A DNA stretch of 64,000 bases. Source: Ashinkailepas kermadecensis. Lineage: Eukaryota; Arthropoda; Thecostraca; Neolepadidae. Positions 34,401 through 45,646 of this stretch are shown in pieces. The first letter of the stretch is position 1, and each line of letters starts with the position of its first letter. Where the stretch lies: NCBI GenBank assembly GCA_034440615.1, contig JAOTOM010004285.1, forward strand, positions 62,001 to 126,000, in the 5' to 3' direction. The translations under genes and the position numbers were made by a program. Under the pieces are notes generated by a model. The model ran no database searches and was not told where the DNA came from. It saw only the letters and a list, made by a program, of their open reading frames with translations.

Positions 34401-37400
34401 TCACCCTGGAGGGCAGGCAGGTGCGGCCCGGCAGGCCGGCTGCGAACGCAAAGCAGCTCACAAGTTGTGTGGAATGCAGGGTTTGTGGACTGATGTAAAC
34501 AGGTAGTTTTGGTTATTTTGAGTCATGATTAAGGACATCTGGCTTGTAGCTAGTTTGTGCCACCTAATCAGGTATCAACAGACTATGAAGACTTCGAAGT
34601 TGAAAGCTCCGTTGTGATGCTATGTATTAACAGCAACTAGCTGACTGAGCCGTGGATTTGATGGTATCTACGCATTTATAGGGTTATAAGATAGCACTAA
34701 GATTGGTTCGACGAAGCAGCTCATTTTATTTTATGTCCGATTGTATATGCAGCTACCTGTGAATAGACATCTTTACCTATGGTCGTCATGCCAGATTACA
34801 TGACGATTCGTTGAAGTTATTTTGTAAGTAATTATGTCTTTAATTTTAGTTGGGAATCATCTGATCAGTAGAGGCTGATAAATATATTGTTTGTATGCAA
34901 GCAATGTGTGGTTAATATGTGCATTGCTGTGTTGGTAGTATGCCAACACAACATGATTTTTTGATTGTTTGATAATTATTTCCCACGTTTAGGGCCTGTT
35001 GGCTTCTCGGTTTACAGCGGATTTTAAAACAAGACAAATAACTTTTTGCACATAAGAAGGGTGTTTTATTCTTCACTTCATTCATCTGAAGTTCAACAAC
35101 TTAGCTGTGTAAATTTTCGTTCAAGTTTTAGTAAGTCTTGATCGGGTTGTGCGCGTTTCATCTTGTTAAAGCGAGTATTTGTCATGGACATCACCAAAAC
35201 TAACATGCCTTTTCTGTTTCTACTAATCATGGTTGATTGATGTTTGCGGTATGCCCATTGTTGGTCAGCTCGTGAAGTGGATTGCTGCTCATGTGGAGGA
35301 TATGTTGATTACCGGGAGATGTCTTGATTACCGGGGATGTGTTGATTACCAGAGGTTGTGTTGATTACCGGGAGGTGTGTTGAGTATCGGCGAGTGAATG
35401 ACAAGTGACGATCCGCTTTGGTAATGGTTTGGTTAGAAAGGTCTGCACCGTTGTTTTAGATCCGCGAGTTGGAAGATTTCTTCGACAACGATGACTTGTT
35501 CATCGCATACGGGTTAGAAAAACACCGACCGGACGATTTCGACCTACATCCAGACGAAATGAAATGGGTATCAGGCAAGGTAAGAATAGTACAGTACGAA
35601 AAATTGTTCCATGCCGACTCAATACAAGTGATGACAAAGGCCGTGTCAATATTGCCGCGACATGTGAAAAAGACCACTCAGCCTCCCGACCCTACCGTGA
35701 CGCGTTCTAATCCATAATAGCTGTTATGTAAGAGCATTTCAGCTAATTTCTTCACTCAGACCTTCGTAAATTTTAATTTGTACCAGCTTTTAAAATTTTA
35801 GCTTGTACCCTGTGTCATAGTGGTTCCTCTGAGGTACTCCCTTTGTCACCTAAACCCCATAAATTGGTTCAGGTGACTCGTGGCTGGTGTCAGCCCGGCC
35901 GGCCACTGGTCACGCGGTTGCGTTATACCACGTGACCTGCGTGTCCGACGTGTCTGCCTGTTCGGTGACGGCGTAGCAAGACATGCCTCCCTGAACGTGG
36001 GTGTCGTGTGGCACACAATGGGCGGTGGAAAAGCTGTGGGACGGAAAGAACCGTGATACACCATGCTATTTGGACAATTCGGCCTGGTGCATTCGAGTGT
36101 AAGTTACATGCACGATGTTGGGCCTGACGGGCCAATGTCGTAAAGACTGCGCCCAATATCGCGGTACCGGGTTGGTTTTAGTTTAAATTAGCGGTACTGA
36201 ATTTAAAATCGATATCCCCTGCTGACTATGGTGCACGTATCTGAAATGTCTTACACTGTGCTAGTTTCCCGATATAGGCCGCATTTATTTGTCAAATGCC
36301 TGTACTTTCATCGTTATTGGAGCCTGGAGTTTTGCGCATTGGAGTTTTACTATTTGCAAATCTCATGCAGACATGTTCAGTTTTGCAATAACGCTGATGG
36401 TCGAGTTTGACAAACACCGACGATGAACTGTAGCGTACATTGAAGTGGATGGGTGACAACGGGAATTTTCCCTCAAGCAGTTACTCTGACCACCAATAAA
36501 CCAAGTACTTTTCCTCCGTTTCAACGATTCGTTCTAAACTTCAGGGTTGAACTATTTTTCAACTTTTGGTTCTCTTAATGACGCTGGTCTGTTTGAGCTT
36601 ATTTGGAGGAATTGTGATGTTGAGACGTAGCTTAACGTTGCAATTTACGGTTAGTGTTTAATGGTATCATCATCTAGGCAACGTTATTGTCTATCTCAAT
36701 GATTCCTAATTTTGTGTCGTCCTTCATCTCTTCCACCCTTAGCCTTCGCCCTTGCACGGCATGCGATTTTTCGGGTAGCTGGTTGACAAAGGTCAATGCA
36801 AAGGTTGTTTTCTCGAAAAAAAATCGATAATTTCCACGTTAACTGTTTCCTGTATAAGAAGAATATTGACAGATGCGCGCTGGAAGTTATCAGCATAGTA
36901 TACCTTAGAGCTTGGAATTTTAACGACATGCGATATGTTACATTTCGATCAATGTCAAGGTCAAGGTTCAGATGAGGCCGCAGTGTTGACCTTGCCATGA
37001 AAACTTCAGTATCAATGCTCGGGAACACTATTTTTCTACCTATCTATAAAAATGAATACAATTTCAGTTTCAGCATCCAAAATTACCGCCTCATCAACCG
37101 AAAAGGTCATCTGGGGTTGAACGAGGTCAGTGGCCTAGGATGACCTCGAAAAGGTCAATGACCTACGCAGTGACATTAGCTGAGCTGACCATCACTGTAC
37201 TACATCGCATCCAACATTGGCTGTTTGGGGGCAATAAACGAGACCAATTGCCGATAATTCGCGGCTTAGGCGAACAGCAGTGCGATGTTCCCTGTGATGC
37301 CGCGGCAGCGTGGTGAGCGGGCATAACGCTGTACAATTTGTTATGCCATACAATTGGCAAAGATGCGATCAGAGCCAAGTGGCGGCGCGCTAACTTTTGC

Positions 37401-40400
37401 CGTCTTTCCGTGGTCTCGAAAGAGTGCTTACGGGGGCTGATTCAGGCCCTTGTGTGGGTGGGGAATAATAAAGGTCTCAACTCCCCTCCCACGCAAATCA
37501 TTGTAATGCCAGTCATGTGCTGACTGAATTTTGTTACCTCATTCGACATTTGAAAGAAAAATAGAGCTTGAGGTTTTGTGGAACAAAACCCAGCATGCAG
37601 TTGATTTTCCAGGTTTGGTCATTACAATTGAACGTCTTGTTTAATTTTCAACGGTAGAGTCTTGGATTCCGATCTGACAAACTGCTCGATCACCGGCCGT
37701 TTCGGATGTGACATTTGCTGCGTCGCATCCAGCATTGGAGCGTGTCGGTAAAGGAGGACGACGTTGCGCAGAGCGGCCAGTCGCGGACGACGTCCTCGGG
37801 CCGGCGCGCCGCGTCTGCCCGCACGCCGGCCGGCCGCTGCTCGGTGGCGGCGCCGCCGGCCGGCTACAGCACGCTGGCCACGCCGCGGGCACGCCGCCGC
37901 CTGCGCGCCAAGTCGCCGTTCCTGGCGTCCGGTCAGCAGAACGGCGCGCCGACGCTGCCTGCTGGCGGCGAGAGCGGCATCGAGTGTCCGGCGCGTGTGC
38001 GCGAGAAGTACTGGGTGGGCAGGAAGATCGGCGACGGAAACTTCGCCGTCGTCTGCGAGTGTGTGCACAGGTGCGTGACCGCGGAAGTCGGTGGTGTGTT
38101 CCGCTGTCTGTGTGTGCTTGTGGACAGTGGAACTGAATCATTGGGCGCATGTTGCTAGCTAATCCGCCGATTTTGTTGGGCTTCCCTGTTTAGTGAACAT
38201 CGCCGTGCTGTGGTTGACCGAATTTCCAATGTGTTCGGCACTTACGTCCAGTTTGAGCTGTTGATTTTGAATGCGTGTCCTGTTTTGGCTAGTATAGCAT
38301 CCCACTGATGCTGGCGTGCAGGTCTGCGGGTAGCGAATACGCTCTGAAGGCCATCGACAAGTCCAAGTGTCGGGGCAAAGAGCACATGATCGAAAACGAA
38401 GTGGCCATCCTACGCCGGGTGCGCCACCCGAACATTATCCAACTCATCGAAGAAATGGACTTCCCCAACGAGCTATACCTAGTCATGGAGCTGGTCAAGG
38501 TGGGTTTGGGCTCGGCTCCATCCACCCGAATGTGTGGGGATCGATCGCTGGCGGAGGTGAAACTCTCCCCCTGTCTCCGCGATATTTTCCTTAGCGCTTC
38601 CTGGAAGCCTGCCGACTCATGGCAGCCCGCTCGGGGTGCGGTGCAGCGCGCAACGCACCGCACGGAATGCCAGGCAAATGACTCATAGCTGTTGGTGTGC
38701 CCCCGCGCTGCTCTGTATCACGGCTGGCTGACTTGGTGGCGTGACGTCACGGACTCGTGACCAGCCCCATGACGTCATCGTCAATGGAGCGCATCGACAG
38801 CTGCGGCTCCTGAAAGAGCGAGAGAGAGTGAAAGTGAGGGCGAGGGAGAGAAAGTGAGAGATATTGGTACAGATTTGTAAAATAGGACGTGTTGATATGC
38901 CTTTGTGGATAGCTGCATATGTTCACAGGAAAGATAGAAGTCAGTGCTCTTGTGTTTTTATCGTTGTATTTGCACTAATTTTAAATTATAAGTGCAACAA
39001 GTTTCAATTCAAACACGTGACCACCGTTGGTCCTTCGCATTATATCTGGAAGAAAGCTGACAATCTAGTTTTTTTTTCTAGTCAGAGAGGTGAACAAGCT
39101 GCAGCAAGGGTTTTGTTATGCTTGCATTCATTTAATGGGAAATGGAGGGCCAGGATAAATGAGGGAAAATTGTATTCAGTTATTCACATAATTGGGGTAT
39201 CTTTAAAGCCATTTGGCTACAAAAACCTTCCATACCCTTGAAAACCACGACTCTACGACCACCACCAGAGAGGTGAACAAGCTGCAGCAAGGGTTTTGTT
39301 ATGCTTGCATTCATTTAATGGGGAATGGAGGGCCAGGATAAATGAGGGAAAATTGTATTCAGGTATTCACATAATTGGGGTGTCTTTAAAGCCATTTGGC
39401 TACAAAAACCTTCCATACCCTTGAAAACCGCCACTCTACGACCACCACCATTTTACTACCATTGTGTCTATATGGCCGGGTAGGGCGGTAACCTGATCCC
39501 ACCGTCTTTTACCACCATCGAGTCTATGGCCCGGAAGGGCGGTGATCTGTTCCCACCATCTTTTACCACCATCGTGTCTCTCTGTCCGGGTAGGGTGGTG
39601 ACCTGTTCCCACCATCTTATCACCATCGTGTCTGGCCGGGTGGGGTGGTGACCTGTTCCCACCATCTTTTACTACCATAGTGTCTCTCTGGCGGGGTAGT
39701 GCGGTGTCTCCAAAATATTTTACCACCATCGTGTCTCTGTCCGGGTAGGGTGACCTGTTCCCACCATCTTACCACCATCGTGTCCGGCCGGGTGGGGTGG
39801 TGACCTGTTCCAATCATCTTTTACCACCATCGTGTCTATGGTCGGATAGGGTGATGACCTGTTCACACCATTTTTTTAAACCACCATCGTGTATCTGGCC
39901 GGATAGGGTGGTGACCTGTTCCCACCATCTTTTACCACTACCGTGTCTCTATGGCCGAATATGGTGGTGACCTGTTCCCATCGTCTTTCACCACCATCGT
40001 GTCTCTATGGCCGGATAGGGTGGTGACCTGTTCCCACCATCCTCTACCACCATCGTGTATGTGTGGCCGGGCAGGGCGGTGATCTGTTCGACGCCATCTC
40101 GTCGACGTCCAAGTACACGGAGCGGGACGCCAGCAGCATGGTGCGTGACCTGGCGTCGGCGCTGGCCTACCTGCACCACCTGGACATCGTGCACCGCGAC
40201 ATCAAGCCCGAGAACCTGCTGCTCGTCGACCGGCCCGGCGGCGCCAAGAGCCTCAAGCTGGGCGACTTTGGTCTGGCGCAGGAGGTGCAGGGCCTGCTGT
40301 ACGCCGTGTGTGGCACGCCCACCTACGTGGCGCCGGAAATCCTGGGCGGCACCGGTTACGGTGTCAAGGTTAGCACGTGCACGGTGTCGACTGTGGTAAC

Positions 40401-43174
40401 GATAACTTCAAGGTGCAAGCAAACGGCCGGCTGGTTTTGTTTTCGCGGGTGGAAATCAACACTAGTTAACAAGGGAAGCGAGCGTGTGTTTGTGTGCTAT
40501 TTATGATCATATTATGTTGACGTGTTTTCTGGATGGATTGATGGAGCCCAGGTAGCCTAAATTGGGTAGGTCAATATGTAGTAAGGTCTGTTCTTTGAGT
40601 GTTGAGTAAGGAGCGTTCTTGAGTGGTAGTGTGGATTTCTTATTTAAACATTGGAACGCTGGTATGTTTAGGTTGAAGAACGTTCTGTTATTTCGTTGTC
40701 CATCAGTGCTATGCTTACCGTTATTCCACTGTTGATATGAATGTTAATCAGATGAATTCACCACCAACAACAGCAGATTCTTCATATATTCAGACGACTA
40801 GATGTGTTCGTGATGTTCTGAAACAGTGTTCAGCTGTCTGTGTTTTTGTTCAGCGTGCAGGTAGGTAGATACAGTTGCAGCAGACACGCTGCTATTGTGG
40901 TGATCTCGCCCCTCTGTCGCCATCTAGTCGGACGGCACGTGGTGTGATAGAGGAACGCGTCGTCGCCAGGTGGACATCTGGGCGGCCGGCGTCATCACCT
41001 ACATCCTGCTGTGCGGATTCCCGCCGTTCGCGTCGCCCGACAACAACCAGGAGGACTTGTTCGACCGCATCCTGTCCGGCTGCTTCGAGTTCACGCCGCC
41101 CTACTGGGACGAAGTGAGCGACGCGGCGCGCGAGCTGATCCTGGCCATGCTGCAGGTGGACCCGGAGGCACGCTTCACCGCCGAGGAGGTGCTCATCCAC
41201 CCGTGGATCGCGGTGAGTGTTGTGGCGCCGTGTGGGCGGCCGTAGTGGAGTGGGTGCAATCTAGGACTGCTGCGTCGCAATGGTAGTACTGTAGCGGTGG
41301 TGGTGGGCTGGTATGTGAAGGTTTTTATTGAGATGGGAGTGATTGTGACGAAACTTTTTCGGTCATCTTGGAGTGATTTTGCCCTGAAGGATATGATATG
41401 ATGAGGATGAATGAAAACTACTGCTTCCTTCGGTGCAGCATTAATTGGTTTAGGTGTGCATGGTGGGTGCAATCGTTGGGTGGTGCTGGTATTGACGATC
41501 GGTCATTGGACAGGTGATCAGTTGGCGATGGTTAGACGTGCAATGATTAACTGAGAGGCGGTGCCGCTTGCCCTGGCTGTGTGTGCCGTGATGCTCGCGC
41601 TTCGCTGGCACGATGGAGTTGGGTCGGCAGCTTCACTGCGACCGTAGCTGGCGGCTGGCGGCTAACCTGTACAAACACGCTTGCCTGAGGACGCGGCTGC
41701 ATCATACATGGACAGTGCTGTGTCCATGTATGTTTCATGTTCAGTCGTGTTTCACGAAAAGATTCCATTGAACGTCTCTACCTACTCGGCGGGCTGTGAT
41801 TTCTGCTTCCTAACGACTATAGCTATCCACGCCGCCTGGCCAGCGCCGACTAACGGATGTGCTCTGTGCAGGAAGACGAGGCACTAGAGAATGACATGCA
41901 CTTGACCGTCTCGCATAAGCTGGGCATTCACTTCGACACGGACTCTAGTCGACACAAGATGGCCGGCGTGAACCTGATGACGGTGAGTGTCGATGGCCAC
42001 CCTGACTGGTAGCGTGCCGCCGCCGCTGTTGTGCTCGCCTGGCTTCCGCCGCCGCCCGCCGCGTGCTGGTCGTGACCGCCGCCCGTTCTCCACAGGCCAA
42101 GTCGTTGCCGTGCATAGTGCCGGCGGCCGGCGCCGGCGCCCCAGCTCAATAGCTAGCCGGTGCGGTGTCGCGTCGCACCACCCATACTTGCCCCCGCCGC
42201 ACCCTCTGTAACTATCCGCTAGATATCTCCACATGTGATACTTAATTCCTTTTGCTCCTCTCATGCTCTCGGGCGACACCAGGCGACGACCGGGAGCGCG
42301 GATGATGCGGTGAGTGCTCTGTGGTGGCAACATCGCCGTGCTGGCCACGTGTGGATGGCACGGTGGTGTGACCGCAGCTCAGTGCGATGCTGTCCAGCTG
42401 ACGCGTATTCGTTTCAGTTTGTTACACGGGCTCCGGTCAGTTGTGTTCGTTTCAGTTTGTTGCACAGGTTCTAGTCAGAATTATCCGATCGTATTTGTTC
42501 TGTTGGAAGGCGATAAGCCGTACTGCATGCTGTATTTTGCAAGCCAGCTGTTATTTGAGTGTTAAATTTTACACAGCGGGAATGTTTCAATTGCAGGATG
42601 GCTGATTGTTAAGTGGTGTTGCGTAAGCTGAACATGAACATTTATTTCTTTTTGTTGTTTTTTTAAAAATTCTTATTGTTTCAATTACAGGATGGCTTAT
42701 TGTTAAGTGGCGTATAAGCTGAACATGCACATTTATATGTGATGAAAGGGCAGAAAGCATGGCATGTGCACTGAAATGCTGGCATAAATTCCAGACAAAT
42801 GCATGGCAGGAACATGGTAGCTCAGATGGAGGTCACTTCGGATCCGAAGTATCTGTTTGGAATCTTGCCAACTATTAAATGCCTGGATCTGTCCGCAACC
42901 GAGCAGCGTCTCTGATGGTTTCCATCGTGTGATTTAGCTGGTCCGGAGAACACGTGCATCACGTGTGTACATACTAAAGAAAATAAACGTTCATTCCATA
43001 CAGAGGATATGCTGTCAATATTTCCATGTTTTGGACAAGTAGGTCGCGCCTGTTCACGTCACACGAATGCCTCCATGACGGTTGATCTGACTGATATTGC
43101 AGATAACTGCTCTGGACAAGCAGCAGGAGATGTTCTTAGGCCAATCGCTGATCGATGCCACCAATCTGCAGTGA
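31269..43174 (+). CDS. DCLK: Doublecortin-like kinase, 11 exons
   Basis: The spliced product (about 702-765 aa) has the DCLK layout. Two DCX domains (about residues 53-146 and 183-282) bind microtubules, a Ser/Arg/Pro-rich linker follows, and then a CaMK-group Ser/Thr kinase and short tail. Exons are 31269-31424, 33280-33618 (or longer), 34190-34420, 35460-35579, 37733-38070, 38322-38499, 40075-40368, 40970-41212, 41872-41982, 42283-42309 and 43103-43174. Phases agree at every junction, and all introns are GT-AG. Kinase landmarks are complete: IGDGNFAVV loop, ALK lysine, [28 protein letters not shown] and [19 protein letters not shown]. It therefore appears to be an active gene. Length and domain order match vertebrate DCLK1/2. 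The start Met at 31269 is my choice; an in-frame Met lies at 31161. Introns 1, 4, 6 and 10 carry repeats noted separately. Confidence 0.93.
31785..32995. mobile_element. Inverted-repeat element in DCLK intron 1
   Basis: About 110 bp at 31785-31900 (CTCAAATTCGCTCAGT, TAGGTGTCG, CTCATGATTGGC) is complementary to 32880-32995 (GCCAATCATGGG, CGACACCTTACTGAGCGAAT). The 1.2 kb unit has no coding capacity and resembles a MITE or foldback remnant. No clean target duplication could be defined. Confidence 0.6.
33280..33618 (+). CDS. DCLK: DCLK exon 2 (DCX domain 1)
   Basis: It opens after CCTCTCCAG with [18 protein letters not shown] and covers the whole first DCX domain, including [16 protein letters not shown] and [17 protein letters not shown]. 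It then enters a 21-residue repeat rich in Pro, Ala, His and Gln. The donor is ambiguous: an identical CAG-GTGACT occurs at the end of each 63-bp unit, at 33618, 33681, 33744 and 33807. All are in phase 0, so the exon could encode 113, 134, 155 or 176 residues. Confidence 0.88.
33564..33815 (+). repeat. 63-bp minisatellite at the DCLK exon 2 donor, 4 copies
   Basis: Four almost identical 63-bp units begin with CCTGGCTCAGCC at 33564, 33627, 33690 and 33753. Each contains GTGCACAG-GTGACT, a usable 5' splice site. The unit is an exact multiple of three and open in the DCLK frame. The last copy diverges after GTGACTCCTGG. Confidence 0.95.
34190..34420 (+). CDS. DCLK: DCLK exon 3 (DCX domain 2, first part)
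   Basis: The 77 codons from DMMEGAERL contain [20 protein letters not shown] and [15 protein letters not shown], diagnostic of the second DCX domain, ending at IFTLEGRQ. The acceptor is CCTCGCCAG; the donor is CAG-GTGCGG. Phase 0 at both ends. Confidence 0.93.
34421..35459. other. DCLK intron 3
   Basis: AT-rich intron sequence. GTGTTGATTACCGGGAGGTG-like units repeat about four times at 35305-35390. No exon or RNA gene recognised. Confidence 0.6.
35460..35579 (+). CDS. DCLK: DCLK exon 4 (end of DCX domain 2)
   Basis: Forty codons beginning [18 protein letters not shown] complete DCX domain 2, equivalent to LHDFFGDDDVFIACG of vertebrate DCLK. The acceptor is TTGTTTTAG; the donor is AAG-GTAAGA. 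Confidence 0.92.
35580..37732. other. DCLK intron 4, with an AGGTCA cluster
   Basis: Half-sites cluster at 36950-37170: GTCAAGGTCAAGG, TTGACCTTG, AAAGGTCA, GATGACCTCG and AAAGGTCAATGACCT. No TTAA/hairpin end was found, so it may be a diverged relative of the MITE interiors. No other gene seen. Confidence 0.5.
37733..38070 (+). CDS. DCLK: DCLK exon 5 (linker and kinase start)
   Basis: It encodes a GC-rich, Ser/Arg/Ala/Pro-rich linker ([17 protein letters not shown] and on), then [20 protein letters not shown], the kinase glycine-rich loop. The end is CACAG-GTGCGT in phase 2. The start is less sure: acceptors at 37732 (GCATCCAG), 37771 (TTGCGCAG) and 37780 all keep the frame and differ by 13 or 16 residues. 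Confidence 0.85.
38322..38499 (+). CDS. DCLK: DCLK exon 6 (kinase N-lobe)
   Basis: It starts one base into a codon and reads [20 protein letters not shown] (ALK lysine), [18 protein letters not shown] (helix C Glu) and LYLVMELVK (hinge). It ends AAG-GTGGGT. The phase matches exons 5 and 7. Confidence 0.95.
39083..39448 (+). repeat. 183-bp tandem duplication in DCLK intron 6
   Basis: AGAGAGGTGAACAAGCTGCA at 39084 recurs at 39267, and the two 183-bp copies are nearly identical through CTACGACCACCACCA. The end of the second copy leads straight into the next array. Confidence 0.93.
39449..40090 (+). repeat. Minisatellite built on the exon 7 acceptor (about 12 units)
   Basis: Units of 45-57 bp (mostly 56) start near 39474, 39528, 39584, 39634, 39688, 39740, 39785, 39838, 39895, 39951, 40007 and 40063. 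Each has a form of TGGCCGGGTAGGGCGGTGAC then CTGTTCC. The last unit is the real exon 7 boundary (GGCCGGGCAG-GGCGGTGATC). Many upstream units keep an AG at the same place and the next codons GGDLF, so they look like copies of the 3' splice site plus the first 15 coding bases. Confidence 0.9.
40075..40368 (+). CDS. DCLK: DCLK exon 7 (catalytic and activation loops)
   Basis: The 98 codons from [18 protein letters not shown] include [18 protein letters not shown] (HRD and catalytic Asp), [10 protein letters not shown] (DFG) and [14 protein letters not shown] (activation segment, APE), ending GTGYGVK-GTTAGC. All catalytic residues are present. Confidence 0.96.
40970..41212 (+). CDS. DCLK: DCLK exon 8 (kinase C-lobe)
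   Basis: The 81 codons start [20 protein letters not shown] and end [16 protein letters not shown], covering subdomains IX to XI. The acceptor is CGTCGCCAG. Confidence 0.96.
41872..41982 (+). CDS. DCLK: DCLK exon 9 (autoregulatory tail)
   Basis: The 37 codons [20 protein letters not shown] to KMAGVNLMT correspond to the region after the kinase domain in DCLK1 (NEHQLSVAGKIKKHF ... AAGVSVI). The acceptor is CTCTGTGCAG; the donor is ACG-GTGAGT. Confidence 0.92.
42283..42309 (+). CDS. DCLK: DCLK exon 10, 27-nt microexon
   Basis: A nine-codon exon (ATTGSADDA) lies between GGCGACACCAG and GCG-GTGAGT. Both sites are good and the phase is 0. Because exon 9 joined directly to exon 11 gives [18 protein letters not shown], very close to AGVSVIATTALDKERQVF of a DCLK1 isoform, the microexon is probably optional. 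Confidence 0.6.
42583..42738 (+). repeat. 94-bp spaced duplication in DCLK intron 10
   Basis: GTTTCAATTGCAGGATGGCT at 42584 recurs as GTTTCAATTACAGGATGGCT at 42678, followed by shared TTGTTAAGTGG and AAGCTGAACATG segments. Each copy carries an acceptor-like CAG. Confidence 0.8.
43103..43174 (+). CDS. DCLK: DCLK exon 11 (C-terminus and stop)
   Basis: Twenty-three codons, [16 protein letters not shown] to DATNLQ, end in TGA at 43172-43174. The acceptor is CTGATATTGCAG. ITALDK matches TTALDKE in the short-tail DCLK1 isoform, supporting this as a true last exon. Confidence 0.85.
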   Translation: MTALDKQQEMFLGQSLIDATNLQ

Positions 43175-43649
43175 CATAGGAATAGCGTCGTGGAGAATCT
43201 CACTGCGCACTGCGGACTCACGTTTGGCGAGAAAGCGTCTTTTTATACCGCCTTGGTTTGAGTGTAGCCGAAGTCAGGCTGGCAGGGTTGTGACGGGCTG
43301 TTGCCTCAGATCTGATGGAGCATGGCAGTAATGCAATAACGTTGGTGACAACATGTAAATCAAGTGCTTGTAACTACTGTACGATGCATGCCTGTATGGT
43401 TACCTCGTTTTAACGGTATTCTATTGCTGGTGGTCCGCCAAAGTCCTCGTCTCTAGTCTGTTTTGCGAGGTGACTGGTGAGAACCTTGCTCTGTTAAATT
43501 TATGGTGTGTAATTTGACGCGCCATCGAGGCCTGTGCTCTGTCCCGCCCGCTGGAAGTAACTTGTTTGGTTTTGTCAGATGCACAACGATATCGCTGGTC
43601 TAATATGCTGTGTGACTTATTTTTTGTAGTAATTATTTTGTCAAATAAA
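43175..43649 (+). terminator. DCLK 3' UTR with candidate poly(A) signal
   Basis: The first AATAAA after the stop codon on the + strand is at 43644-43649 (TCAAATAAATAG). No other gene signal intervenes. The cleavage site itself cannot be seen. Confidence 0.45.
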
Positions 43650-45646
43650 TAGCACCACCGAGCATTATCTACGCGTGTTGATTTATCAACGAAATATTTG
43701 TTCCGTTGGCAGTCATGCCTCTGTGTACAATGGTAAGCCGGTGATCTGGCCCTGCGATGATTGGCTTCTGTGAGCTGAAATGTGACTTGGTGTTGCATGC
43801 TGACGAGTTTTTCTTTGCTTATTCTTCTCGTCAGGTGGAAAGGGCTTTTCCAGATGCAAAGTCAAATTGTACTTTTCCTGACCATAAGCCAACACAGGCC
43901 GATTTGGGCTTTCTTGCATGGCATGCTTCCAGATGTCGTCTACAGTTTTCCCTAGAGTTGTGACTGTGGGTTGAATAGAGTGGGGCTTGAGCTCTTCAAA
44001 TGCTTGGTAGAAGAATACGTTGCCTGGTTATCACATGTCTGCAGTTCGCGAAACAGCATGCATTGCTTTCGGGGTGTTTTGCATTAAGTTTAGTTTTTAG
44101 TGTATTTGTGAGGTTCATTGGGGAAATTCGTAGCGTGGCTGACAGCCGTAGCGTGGCTGACAGCCGTAGCGTGGCTGACAGCCGTAGCGTGGCTGACAGC
44201 CGTAGCTCGTGCGTTAGCCACCATATGATATTACCGAGAATCTGTGTATTTATCGCGATAATACTTTCTTCTCCACTTCCAGACCTCGCTCATCATGATC
44301 GGACTTCGTCTTCGGGTCCAAAAATGTTTTCGAATTGCAGTGTATATAGTATTGAATCGGCGAGGGGAGCATATAACTGTCCGTTCAACCACTGAGCCTC
44401 GACGGTAACTACGCTTACAATTGTCAAGCATTGAGCTTTACGCTACCATCAGTAGAATTAAACGCGTATACGCAAGCATACTACTATCATAACTGCTTGC
44501 AGTATGACTCAGTTTGAGAATAATTCGCTTGAAATTCTTATCCGCATTTTAAACACCTATCGCGTGTCATCAACTCTAATGTTTTACTATGGCGCAGCTG
44601 GCGGGCACTTGTTTTGGATTGCACAGCAAGCATTTCAAAAAAAATTTAAACATGGAAGCATGTTTTTTTCAAGCGATATTCATCCTAATATTATGATAGA
44701 TTCTTTCGCTCAGCATAATAGGTGCCGCCACAAAATCAACGTGCAAAACAGTCTCTGAGCTGTTCCTGAGTTCCGTCAATTATAGCGGAATTTAAATGGC
44801 TGCAATCCCTTTGAATCAGGTTTCGGAATCTGAATCAATTGGACTCTGGGTTTCCAAGGATGTTCAGCCATCGAAATATTCTTATTCATGGAAACAAAAT
44901 ATGAGACTGCATAAACGGGCCGATCGCCTGTTTGGCTTACTCACGACGCACTGTTGCGTCAACAGCCGGGGCTATTTGAAATATGCATGATGAAGTGGAC
45001 AGTCAACGTCAAATATATAAAATATGTATACCATGAAGCACATCTGACTGGGGACATGAGATCATTGGCAATCAGTAGATTCTTGTGAAAGCTTGAAAAT
45101 GAATTCACTTTTAGAGACACGATCTGCCGCGAAAGAAGGCGACTTATTGTGCCGTCCTCCCGCGCGTGATTGTATAACGTGCCCGCGCTCGCTATTACTC
45201 CACTAATGACACGAGTCATGTTACTTGCGTCGTGAGACACCGGTGGCCTGGACTCAGGCCATGACTTGCGACCATGCGCGTCATGCCTTCACTCACGAGT
45301 CATGTTACATCACAAAGCATCAGTGGGTAGAAAGCTGACCACGATAACATCTCCAGTAGCGGCTTTGAAAAAGTCATTTGACATGTGGTATGAGGGTCCA
45401 GAGGTGCGCTGCGTTGTGCCCAAATGAGGCTGGCACGGGTTTTCACATCCTTAGCCACTTCTTTGCGAACATTAGCCACTGCAGGAAAAATAACAATCTT
45501 CCTGTGTGGTGAATAGCGCAGCGATAACCTGCGCGACACGAAAACTTGCCAGCGTGTCGGCTCATTGCCTACGTATATCGCCATCTGCACTTCTTGACAA
45601 GGGCCAGGATTCGCGTGAGCAGCTGCCACCGGCTGTGTATCCACGA
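43650..45646. other. Intergenic stretch
   Basis: An 18-bp repeat (GTGGCTGACAGCCGTAGC, four to five copies) lies at 44128-44205. A direct repeat of CACGAGTCATGTTAC flanks about 75 bp at 45209-45309. No supported gene was seen. Confidence 0.5.
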
